In this document: positions 51,994 through 60,024 of the stretch, in pieces
How the letters are laid out: every line of letters starts with the position of its first letter
Position numbering within the stretch: the first letter of the stretch is position 1
Origin: JAYQKL01 sp049889415
Lineage (GTDB): Bacteria; Pseudomonadota; Alphaproteobacteria; RS24
Length of the DNA: 64,000 bases
Assembly (NCBI GenBank): GCA_049889415.1
Contig: JBMHDL010000005.1
Span: 62,001-126,000 of the forward strand
Direction: 5' to 3'
Made by a program: the position numbers and the translations under genes
Notes under the pieces: model-generated
What the model saw: the letters and a program-made list of their open reading frames with translations, nothing else
Told to the model about the DNA's origin: nothing
The model's database searches: none

Positions 51994-53395
51994 TAAAACA
52001 GCCATCAAGCTTCAAAATGTTTCGAAAACATATATGCTGCACGGTAGTCAGGGAGATCAACTCATAGAGGTCATGGGCCTTAAAAAATTTGGTCTGAAAA
52101 CAAAAACTGAACCTAAAAAATTTGAAGCTCTTAAAAATATATCCTTGGATATTAAGGAAGGCCAGCGCATCGGGTTGATTGGCCGAAATGGAGCCGGGAA
52201 GACAACCCTTTTGAAGCTTGTTTGCGGTAACTTTTCCCCGACTGTTGGACAAATTGAGGTGAACGGTAACATCCAAGCCTTGATGAATATTGGAATTGGA
52301 TTTCACCCAGATTACACTGGCCGGGAGAATGTTAAAGCCTCCCTATTGTATAATGGTCTCGATGAGGTTGAATATGAGACGGCAGTTGAAGACATTATTG
52401 ATTTTTGTGAACTTGGCCCATTCTTTGACCAGCCTTTTAAGACCTATTCACTGGGTATGCAATCCCGGCTGATGTTTGCGACTGCGACATGCATTAAGCC
52501 TGAAATCCTGATTGTGGATGAGGTCATGGGTGCCGGCGATGCTTATTTTGTCGCCAAGTCAAAATTTCGTATCCAGAAACTTGTTAATAGCGGATGCACA
52601 ATGTTGCTGGTTTCCCACTCCATGCAGCAGGTGCTGGAGCTTTGTGAAAAGGCTATCTGGTTGGATAATGGTGAAATTGTCATGTCCGGTGAAGCAGAGG
52701 CGGTTGTGAAGGCTTATGAGGAATATATGCATGGGCCAATTCATGAGCTTGAAAATAAAAGTCATGCGGAATTATCAAAGCCTGAAAAGCACCCTTTCCA
52801 GGGTTTGCAAAATGAGGTGGACGGCTTGACTTTGCAGGAACCGTATTTTCTCCCCAATTCAGAGAGACCTGAATTTCCTGAATTTAATCCATGCAAAGAA
52901 AATAACGGTTTTGACTTTGTCAGCAGGACGGGTCTGTCGCGGTGGGGGGAGTCTGTGGATTTGCAACTTATGGCTTTTACCATTGCCAATGAACATGGCC
53001 GGACGAATGAGTTGACGACATTCCAGCCAGCTAAGTTCTTTTTCGCATTTAAGGCATTGCAAGGCGGGGCATATAATTGCCGTTACGCTATCGCAGTTTA
53101 TGATGAACTTGGGAACTGTGTCCTAGATGTTTTAAGTGGTAAAGACTCATTCACCATATCAAAGGGTGAAGTGCGCACGGTGGGGGCAACCCTTAATCCG
53201 CTTCAACTCGGTCGAGGGGAATATACTGTCAGCCTTAGTTTGCATGATTACGATCAGATTGCTGTGTTTAACAGCACACAGCGTTATGATTTGTTGAGCC
53301 GAAGTTTTACTTTTTCGGTCGCCCTACCGGACAGTTTTCTTCCCGTAGAGGCAAAATACTACCATTCGGCCGAGTGGGGATTTAATGATAAATGA
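51986..53395 (+). CDS. wzt: ABC polysaccharide exporter ATPase with C-terminal Wzt domain
   Basis: 469 residues. Walker A GRNGAGKT (66-73), signature YSLGMQ (154-159), Walker B ILIVDE (174-179), all intact. The ~150 extra C-terminal residues (about 320-469) have a beta-rich pattern like the Wzt carbohydrate-binding domain that recognises a capped non-reducing end in E. coli O9a-type systems. The next gene encodes a methyltransferase, a suitable cap maker. The start at 51986 lies inside the Wzm end (8-base overlap). Confidence 0.93.
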   Translation: MPNKTAIKLQNVSKTYMLHGSQGDQLIEVMGLKKFGLKTKTEPKKFEALKNISLDIKEGQRIGLIGRNGAGKTTLLKLVCGNFSPTVGQIEVNGNIQALMNIGIGFHPDYTGRENVKASLLYNGLDEVEYETAVEDIIDFCELGPFFDQPFKTYSLGMQSRLMFATATCIKPEILIVDEVMGAGDAYFVAKSKFRIQKLVNSGCTMLLVSHSMQQVLELCEKAIWLDNGEIVMSGEAEAVVKAYEEYMHGPIHELENKSHAELSKPEKHPFQGLQNEVDGLTLQEPYFLPNSERPEFPEFNPCKENNGFDFVSRTGLSRWGESVDLQLMAFTIANEHGRTNELTTFQPAKFFFAFKALQGGAYNCRYAIAVYDELGNCVLDVLSGKDSFTISKGEVRTVGATLNPLQLGRGEYTVSLSLHDYDQIAVFNSTQRYDLLSRSFTFSVALPDSFLPVEAKYYHSAEWGFNDK

Positions 53396-54084
53396 TTAGA
53401 GTTAATCAGGCGCTTTTGGAACAGTACATGGAGTGCGATGTGGTCCAAGACCACCTCGATAACATAAAAAACCCGAGTGAACTGGGACTGACATGTAATC
53501 AATGGTTGGCTAACACGCCCCCTAAAAGAGCTATTTTTCATCGCATGTATGATTTTTGCTTCAAGTCTGTCGAGCCTTTGAAAATACTTGATGTTGGCGG
53601 CGGCGTATCATCGTTCACGCCGCTCATGCAGGCAAAACATGATTACACTCTGTGTGATTTAATGGCGCATGATGACCTTGAGGGTGCACAGAAAGCGCTT
53701 GGTCTTTCAGACCTGAATTTCCTTAAGGCTTGTGACTGGCTAGATTTGGCTGATGATGAATATGATCTTGTGATCGCGAATGACCTTTTCCCGAATGTAG
53801 ACCAAAGATTGGAAATGTTTCTGGATAAATTTCTACCCCAAACAAAGAAAATTTCTTTATCCCTTACGGTTTATGACCAACCCAAGTTTTATCTTACGCA
53901 AAGGGTTGGCGTTGAGGAGCATCTGACTGTCTTGGCTTGGAATTCTGATTTTCTAACCCGGGTTTTGGAAAAATATATGGACAGGATCATAGAACCTAAC
54001 TTTACTATTTTTAAAGAAAAAAGCATTTCACTTTATCCCAATGGACGCCACGTCTATCTTTGTGAGTTTTTGGGTGATTTGTGA
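53392..54084 (+). CDS. SAM-dependent methyltransferase-like protein
   Basis: 230 residues. A class-I motif I is visible as ILDVGGGVSS (65-74), with CDL acidic end near 89 and YDLVIANDLFPNVD (motif IV/post-motif) near 123-136. ATG overlaps the Wzt stop (ATGA). Coupling to Wzt suggests it methylates the chain end that Wzt recognises, as WbdD does in E. coli O9a, though no kinase domain is present. It could instead modify a sugar residue before assembly. Confidence 0.72.
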   Translation: MIRVNQALLEQYMECDVVQDHLDNIKNPSELGLTCNQWLANTPPKRAIFHRMYDFCFKSVEPLKILDVGGGVSSFTPLMQAKHDYTLCDLMAHDDLEGAQKALGLSDLNFLKACDWLDLADDEYDLVIANDLFPNVDQRLEMFLDKFLPQTKKISLSLTVYDQPKFYLTQRVGVEEHLTVLAWNSDFLTRVLEKYMDRIIEPNFTIFKEKSISLYPNGRHVYLCEFLGDL

Positions 54085-54091
54085 GGTCGTT

Positions 54092-54907
54092 ATGAAGAAA
54101 AAAATATTATTTCTTGGGGAGCGGCGCATGGCTGACAAGGCTTTACAGCTGTTCTTTCAAGAGCCATATAAGGAGATTTTTGATCTCAGAGGTATCATGG
54201 TCGACAATGTTCTTGAGGCTCGCTACGCATCCCAATGTTCTGACTCATCTGTGACCGTCATAAGCAATGTGTCACGAAACGAACATCTCCTGCTTGAGCT
54301 TATCAAACAAGAGCATATTGATTGTTTGATCTCAGTTCAGCATCCCTGGATTTTATCTCCTGAAATTATAAACGCAGTCTCAGGAATGGCGTTCAATCTT
54401 CATAATGCTAAATTGCCCCATTACAAAGGCTACAATTCCCTATCTCATGAAATACTTGCGAATGAAGAGCAGCACACATCGACACTTCATTGGATATCTG
54501 AGGTGGTCGATGAAGGTGATTTGGTTTTTGAAGAAAGTGTAGAAATTAATGAGAATGATACCGCGCTGTCTTTATATCAAAAATCCTTGAGCAGCAGTTT
54601 TAATGTCTTCAAAAAATTCCTAGATGCTTTGGCGCAGAACGATATTCCAAGAATAAAATATCGGGGAAAGGGAAGGTTTTTCAAGCGTAACACTATAGAT
54701 GCGGTGAGTTGCTTATCAGGCCTTTTGGATACGGAAACTATTGCGCGCCATGCTCGTGCTGCTTATTTCCCTCCCTACAATGTCGCATATTTTAAAGACA
54801 ATAATGAAAAGTTTGCCGTTTTGCCTTATCAAGAAGTTGCTGCATACTTAAATAGTTTGTTGCCGGCCAACCAGCCCCAAACACGAGAGAATAAGAAGGA
54901 AAAATAA
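54092..54907 (+). CDS. Sugar N-formyltransferase-like protein (Fmt family)
   Basis: 271 residues from ATG 54092. The catalytic triad of the Fmt fold is present with the usual spacing: N102 and H104 in FNLHNAKLPHYKGYN, D140 in EVVDEGDLV. The family transfers a formyl group from N10-formyltetrahydrofolate to an amine; sugar enzymes of this type make N-formylated sugars in O-antigens. It lacks a tRNA-binding C-terminal domain, ruling out the housekeeping enzyme. It follows the methyltransferase by 7 bases. N-formylation of an amino-uronic acid is the likely role. Confidence 0.82.
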   Translation: MKKKILFLGERRMADKALQLFFQEPYKEIFDLRGIMVDNVLEARYASQCSDSSVTVISNVSRNEHLLLELIKQEHIDCLISVQHPWILSPEIINAVSGMAFNLHNAKLPHYKGYNSLSHEILANEEQHTSTLHWISEVVDEGDLVFEESVEINENDTALSLYQKSLSSSFNVFKKFLDALAQNDIPRIKYRGKGRFFKRNTIDAVSCLSGLLDTETIARHARAAYFPPYNVAYFKDNNEKFAVLPYQEVAAYLNSLLPANQPQTRENKKEK

Positions 54908-54908
54908 G

Positions 54909-55568
54909 ATGTCTGAAGAGCCTTATAAGATCCTGTTTTTTGGAGACTCCACATGTGTCGGGCAGGGTGTCTCGCTGTATAAAGGGTGGGTGACCAAAAT
55001 TGCAAAGGAATTTGATGGTCTAATGACCCCCGGTGGCCAAGAAATTTGTGTCATTAATAGTTCCATTAATGGGCGCACTTCGCGTCAAGCACTTGAGGAC
55101 ATGCCTTATCATGTGCAAAGCCAAAAAGCGGGTACTGTGATTGTTCAATTTGGTCTGAATGATTGCAATTATTGGGCTACGGATTGCGGTGTTCCGCGTG
55201 TCAGTCGTGACGCTTTTGTGGCAAATATTCAAGAAATTGTGACTCGGCTTGGAAAATTTTCGGTTGATCATGTGATTGTGAATACCAATCACCCGACAAC
55301 ACGCAACAAAACAATTATGCCAAATACGGATATCACATACCAAGAAAGTAATGAGCAATATAATGCCGCTTTGCGGGACAGTGCACATTCATTTGGCAAA
55401 AATGTCCACTTGATAGATATCGAGGCTGAGTTCCGCGACTGCGTTTCAGATGTCGAATTACCAAACTATCTGCTTGAGGATGGTTTGCATTTGAGCGAGC
55501 TTGGTCATGACTTATACTTCAAAAAAACTTTTGGAATAATCAAAGCTTTGGTGCTTGGGAAAAAATAA
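54909..55568 (+). CDS. SGNH/GDSL hydrolase
   Basis: 219 residues. Block I FGDST (11-15) with Ser14 as nucleophile, block III FGLNDCNYW near 79-87, and block V DGLHLSELGH near the C-terminus with the catalytic Asp/His. No signal peptide, so cytoplasmic. The family removes or moves acyl groups; in polysaccharide loci such enzymes act as O-acetyl-transferases/esterases on the nascent chain. Starts one base after the formyltransferase stop. Confidence 0.83.
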   Translation: MSEEPYKILFFGDSTCVGQGVSLYKGWVTKIAKEFDGLMTPGGQEICVINSSINGRTSRQALEDMPYHVQSQKAGTVIVQFGLNDCNYWATDCGVPRVSRDAFVANIQEIVTRLGKFSVDHVIVNTNHPTTRNKTIMPNTDITYQESNEQYNAALRDSAHSFGKNVHLIDIEAEFRDCVSDVELPNYLLEDGLHLSELGHDLYFKKTFGIIKALVLGKK

Positions 55569-55569
55569 T

Positions 55570-57123
55570 ATGCAAAAGTTCTACAATATCGGAAATTTGC
55601 CGGATGACTATTCCGAGCCTGAGGCGAGATACCGCGTCTTGTTTCTGGCAGATGATGAGCACCCATCGCAAGTAGTAAGGCAACATATTGATGCGATTTC
55701 ATCGACATCATTCCATGAATTGACAGTCGTCAATTGTCGTTTTGAGCCCTTGATTGACATATTCAATAAAGGCGGCCTTAAACAATATGACGCAATTTTG
55801 ATACATTATTCCATTCACGCACTTGCCTATATTAAGCAGGACTGGTTGAATTTTATTGCGTCTTTTCCAGGTGCCGTCCTGGCTATTCATGAGGACGAAT
55901 ATCAGGATGTTGATACTTTTACCACACAGTTTTCCCGTTTGGGTGTGCAGCACCTTGTGTCTTGCCTAAGTTCGGTGGACTTGTTGAAGCAGGTTTATCT
56001 CAACCGTGTAAGTGATGACTGTGCGTTTTATCACAGTCTCCCAGGTTATGTATTCAACGAGTTTGATCAACCGCTCCCTCCGCCTTTGAAAGAACGCGAT
56101 ATGGATATTGTATATCGTGGCCGTGAATTACCTTTTCAATTGGGAAAATTTGCCCAATTGAAAAAAAATATTGGTGAAAAAATGTTAGCAGTGGCTGAGG
56201 AAAAAGCATTGCGGACGGATATCTCATCAAAAGAAAATGACCGCATTTACGGAGCGGACTGGCACACCTTTTTGCAGTCAAGTAAAGCTGTTTTGGGTAC
56301 GGAGGGTGGTGCCAGTATTTTTGACTTTGACGGAAGCCTTAAGCAGCGTATCCAAGAATTCGTTAGTCAGGAAAACGATCCAACCTTTGAAAAAGCCTAT
56401 GACAGTTTCTTGAAAAAGTTTGAAAACAACGTCGTCTACAAAACCATAACTCCAAAAATATTCGAATATGTAGCCAGCAAGACCGTCATGATTCTCCACC
56501 CTGGTGAGTATTGTGGCTATATTCACCCAAATGAGCATTATCTATCCTTGGCGGAAGATTTCTCAAACATTGATGATGTTTTGGCCAAACTTGCCAATCT
56601 CGATGAAATGCAGGAAATGGTTGATCGCACCTATGAGCACATTAAACATAATGACCAATTAAGATTTAAATTTTATGTTCAGCAGCTGGATAAAATAATC
56701 GGGCAGGGATGCCGGAAAAACCCTATCGGATCATTTTTCAAGGCGAAAAATAAAGTCAACCTCGATATTCGATACGATATCTTCCAAAATAATCTGATTT
56801 CAAATGCCGCCGTGACACTGGAAGACACCGTTGACGGGGCGCCGAATTTTTATAACGCGGTGAATGGCTTAAAGTCCGAAACATCAGGCCTACATCAAAA
56901 AGTATCGAATTTATCTACGAGCGTCCATCACTTAACAACTGATAATTCAGAGCACACGAAACTGATTTCCAAGTTGCGAAATGAGAATGAACAATTGTGT
57001 ATTCAACTTCATACGCTCTCTGAGATGGTTGAGAAACTTTATCTGATTGAGCAAAGACGCTCATCCCAATCTCTCAGGGGGGTGTTCAATTATTTGCGCT
57101 CGAAATTACCATTTGTCCAATAA
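55570..57123 (+). CDS. Putative glycosyltransferase with CgeB-like GT-B domain and coiled-coil tail
   Basis: 517 residues. About 1-390 form a GT-B-like unit whose second half shows DIVYRGRELPFQ, LGTEGGASIFDFDG near 240-253 and TPKIFEYVASKTVMI, then NEHYLSLAEDFSN. The FE...asK run is where CgeB/Glyco_trans_1_2 enzymes hold the nucleotide. About 430-495 are heptad-like (Leu/Val every third or fourth residue), a coiled coil. The same domain recurs as the second domain of the next protein. No named family is recognised; glycosyl transfer is an inference from fold pattern and position. Confidence 0.62.
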   Translation: MQKFYNIGNLPDDYSEPEARYRVLFLADDEHPSQVVRQHIDAISSTSFHELTVVNCRFEPLIDIFNKGGLKQYDAILIHYSIHALAYIKQDWLNFIASFPGAVLAIHEDEYQDVDTFTTQFSRLGVQHLVSCLSSVDLLKQVYLNRVSDDCAFYHSLPGYVFNEFDQPLPPPLKERDMDIVYRGRELPFQLGKFAQLKKNIGEKMLAVAEEKALRTDISSKENDRIYGADWHTFLQSSKAVLGTEGGASIFDFDGSLKQRIQEFVSQENDPTFEKAYDSFLKKFENNVVYKTITPKIFEYVASKTVMILHPGEYCGYIHPNEHYLSLAEDFSNIDDVLAKLANLDEMQEMVDRTYEHIKHNDQLRFKFYVQQLDKIIGQGCRKNPIGSFFKAKNKVNLDIRYDIFQNNLISNAAVTLEDTVDGAPNFYNAVNGLKSETSGLHQKVSNLSTSVHHLTTDNSEHTKLISKLRNENEQLCIQLHTLSEMVEKLYLIEQRRSSQSLRGVFNYLRSKLPFVQ

Positions 57124-57138
57124 TATATTGTAAGAGTC

Positions 57139-60003
57139 ATGTTGCCTTTTGATGCTGTTGTGATGCTGACATGGTCAGATTGGGAAACTGAACCTAGGTC
57201 CAATCGTTATCACTATGCGTCGCGTTTTCAAAATCTTGTTCCCGTCTTTTTTCTGCAACATCGATATCAGCTCATGGATGATATTGCCGTAGAGGAAACC
57301 GAATTTCCAAATCTTAAAATTGTTAATGTCAGCGTTGGCTTAAATGATAGGGAAATCAGCCAAATTAAAGACTTGCTGTCCGAATATGGGGTTAAAAAGC
57401 CTATTTTCTGGATTTATGACAGCCTGCATTACACGCCACTGCTAGATCAGATGCCGGAAGTTTTCAGAGTTTACCATGCTACTGAAGACTATTTGACTCA
57501 AACTAATGCGTGGGAACAAAAAAATTCGGTGATTGGTCACTCGGTTATCAATCTCATTGAGAAAGTTGATTATGTGGTGGCGTGTTCAGAGGGCGTCGCC
57601 ACAGGGCTTAAAAATCAAGGGCACTATCGGGGACGAATTCAAACTGTGAGCAATGGTTGTGACTCTACCTTTTTCATGGAAATCTCGGATCAGATAAACT
57701 TTAAGGCTGAAGATCAGAAGAGAAAAACTGCTATTTTCCAGGGCGGCATCAATGCGCGTGTAGATTTTGCACTCGTCAAAGAAGTTGCGCAGACAATGCC
57801 TGATTGGGACTTTGTGTTCTGTGGAAGCGAGCAGCCGTATTTTCTCTGGGAAGAATTGAAGTCTTTGCCAAATGTCTTTTGGCATGATCAGGCGGAGATG
57901 CTGGATGTGGCGGAAAAGATGTCAAGAGCGACAGTTGGCATCATTCCGTTTATTCAGGACCAATGGATCAGAAACTCTTTCCCCCTGAAAGCGATGGAAT
58001 ATATTGCCAGCGGGTTGCCGGTCGTGTCAGTCCCTATTGATGCGTTAGAGGGTGTGTCTGATCAATTTGCATTTTTTACGACAGCTGATGAGTTCAAGGA
58101 TGCTCTGGAAAGCAAAGCAGAGGAGAGATTCACAGCTTCTGCTTTGCAGGAAAGGCAGGATCTGGCAATGGAAAACTCCTATGATAGACGCTTTGAGGAC
58201 ATGCTGAGCGGCTTAAGTCCAGCTGTCGATCAGGGTATTAATGTCGACAATAAGTTAAATATTGCCATCCTTTATGACAGTTGGGGGTCCATGCATGTTA
58301 ATTGTATCCGCGACCACCTTGAGGCCTTCAAAAAATATTCAAGCCACAACATTACATACATTCCAGCCACCAACCCGTTTTGGCAAGGCGGTGCCGGGTT
58401 GAGTGCTGCCCAGCTGAATCTATCTCATTTTGATGTCGTCATCGTAAATTATTCCATCCGTCTGTCCGTCAAAGGGCATTTGAATGATGGCATATTTGAA
58501 GCCCTCTGCGATTATGATGGGTGCAAGATTGCCTATATTCAAGACGAATATGAAGGCATAGATGTAACCTGGGACTATATGGATAAAATTGGCTTTGACA
58601 TTGTATACAGCTGTGTTCCGCCAGATGGTATTGACCATGTTTATCCTCAAGAACGCTTTGACAAGACCAAATTTTTGCCAACCCTGACTGGGTTTGTCTC
58701 CAAACCAAGAGAGCTGATCAAATTTCAAAAGCCGATACAGGAAAAGTCGGTTGACATTTTTTATCGCGGACGACAGCTGCCTGAAATTTATGGAAAACTA
58801 GGATATGAAAAATACTATATTTCTGAGGAAGTTAAGAAAAGAGAAGAGCAGTTCTCTCTTTCACTTGATGTGGAAACAGACGCAAAATACAGAGTTTATG
58901 GCGATGACTGGTTCAAACATTTAGCCTCGGCGCGGGCGACACTTGGGACTGAAAGTGGTGCCAGCATTTTTGATTTTGATGGGGCTATTCAAGAAGGCAT
59001 CGACAGAATAAAGGCGGCGGAACCAGAAATTAGTTTTGACGACTTATTCGACCGATATTTGCACCAATTTGACGGTATCGTCACAATGAACCAAATCTCT
59101 CCCAAAATCTTTGAAGCGATTTTGGTGAAAACTGCCCTTATTCTGTTTGAAGGCAGTTATTCAAATGTGCTGGAGCCGGACAAACACTTTATTCCTTTGA
59201 AAAAGGATTTTTCAAATTTTGCAGAAGTTGTTGAGAAGATCAAATCCGACGATTTTATCGAGGCCATGACGCAGCAGGCTTATGAAGATATTATTTTGTC
59301 ACAGAATTATTCCTATGAAAGCTTCATCGCTGACTTTGATGCTGACATGAAGCGCTATGTCAGAAGAAAAAAAAGCCCCCGCACTCTCTATTCACAAATG
59401 GTTCACATTGATCGTAATTTGGATGTTTCGGAAGTCTTACCCCTTATCCCTGCTCACTTGAGTGAGTTTAATCTTCCGCTGGCAAGTCCATTAGGACTAA
59501 CACATCATGTTGAAGAAAAGGCTCAATTGGCTATGCAGCCTAAAATTCTGAGTCTTGAGAAAGATCAAGAAAAGCTTACCGAATTTGAAAATCAAATCTC
59601 TTTATTGGAGTTGAAAATCGAGGAATTGCTCAAGGAACAATCTGTCGTTCTATCACAGAAGCTGGAATTGGAAGGGGATCATAAGAAACTTCAAGATTTA
59701 TACGTTCAGCTAGAGGGTGAAAGAGAAAACCTGGACGCAGAGCAACTGGAGGCGATAGATTTCGAGGCAAAACTTGAAGAGTTCAGAGAAAGGGAAGAGG
59801 CGCTGCTTGCATCTCTTCAGCTGAGCAAACAAGAGCTTGAGAGAAAAAACGACACAGCACTAAAGAAAATTTCTTCAATTAAAAAAAATATACTTGCCAT
59901 CAGTAACGCCCCGCCCTTAAGCCTAATAAAAAAAATAATCCCAAGAAGAGTGAAAAGAGCTTTGAAAAGGATAGCGAAGAGAGCTTTGTTAAAAATTTTG
60001 TAA
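57139..60003 (+). CDS. Large protein: GT4-like domain, CgeB-like domain, coiled coil and basic C-terminal helix
   Basis: 954 residues. Domain 1 (about 1-370) is a GT-B glycosyltransferase of the GT4 type (ACSEGVATGLKNQG, FQGGINARVDFALVKE, FPLKAMEYIASGLPVVS). Domain 2 (about 374-775) repeats the CgeB-like unit of the preceding protein (DIFYRGRQLPE, LGTESGASIFDFDG near 600, SPKIFEAILVKTALIL). About 790-920 is a long heptad-rich coiled coil. The last 27 residues (SLIKKIIPRRVKRALKRIAK...) are a basic amphipathic helix suited to bind the inner membrane. Two transferase modules plus a rod and anchor resemble polymerase/chain-length rulers of ABC-exported O-antigens. Confidence 0.7.
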   Translation: MLPFDAVVMLTWSDWETEPRSNRYHYASRFQNLVPVFFLQHRYQLMDDIAVEETEFPNLKIVNVSVGLNDREISQIKDLLSEYGVKKPIFWIYDSLHYTPLLDQMPEVFRVYHATEDYLTQTNAWEQKNSVIGHSVINLIEKVDYVVACSEGVATGLKNQGHYRGRIQTVSNGCDSTFFMEISDQINFKAEDQKRKTAIFQGGINARVDFALVKEVAQTMPDWDFVFCGSEQPYFLWEELKSLPNVFWHDQAEMLDVAEKMSRATVGIIPFIQDQWIRNSFPLKAMEYIASGLPVVSVPIDALEGVSDQFAFFTTADEFKDALESKAEERFTASALQERQDLAMENSYDRRFEDMLSGLSPAVDQGINVDNKLNIAILYDSWGSMHVNCIRDHLEAFKKYSSHNITYIPATNPFWQGGAGLSAAQLNLSHFDVVIVNYSIRLSVKGHLNDGIFEALCDYDGCKIAYIQDEYEGIDVTWDYMDKIGFDIVYSCVPPDGIDHVYPQERFDKTKFLPTLTGFVSKPRELIKFQKPIQEKSVDIFYRGRQLPEIYGKLGYEKYYISEEVKKREEQFSLSLDVETDAKYRVYGDDWFKHLASARATLGTESGASIFDFDGAIQEGIDRIKAAEPEISFDDLFDRYLHQFDGIVTMNQISPKIFEAILVKTALILFEGSYSNVLEPDKHFIPLKKDFSNFAEVVEKIKSDDFIEAMTQQAYEDIILSQNYSYESFIADFDADMKRYVRRKKSPRTLYSQMVHIDRNLDVSEVLPLIPAHLSEFNLPLASPLGLTHHVEEKAQLAMQPKILSLEKDQEKLTEFENQISLLELKIEELLKEQSVVLSQKLELEGDHKKLQDLYVQLEGERENLDAEQLEAIDFEAKLEEFREREEALLASLQLSKQELERKNDTALKKISSIKKNILAISNAPPLSLIKKIIPRRVKRALKRIAKRALLKIL

Positions 60004-60024
60004 TTTTTGTAAGATTGTTGATTT

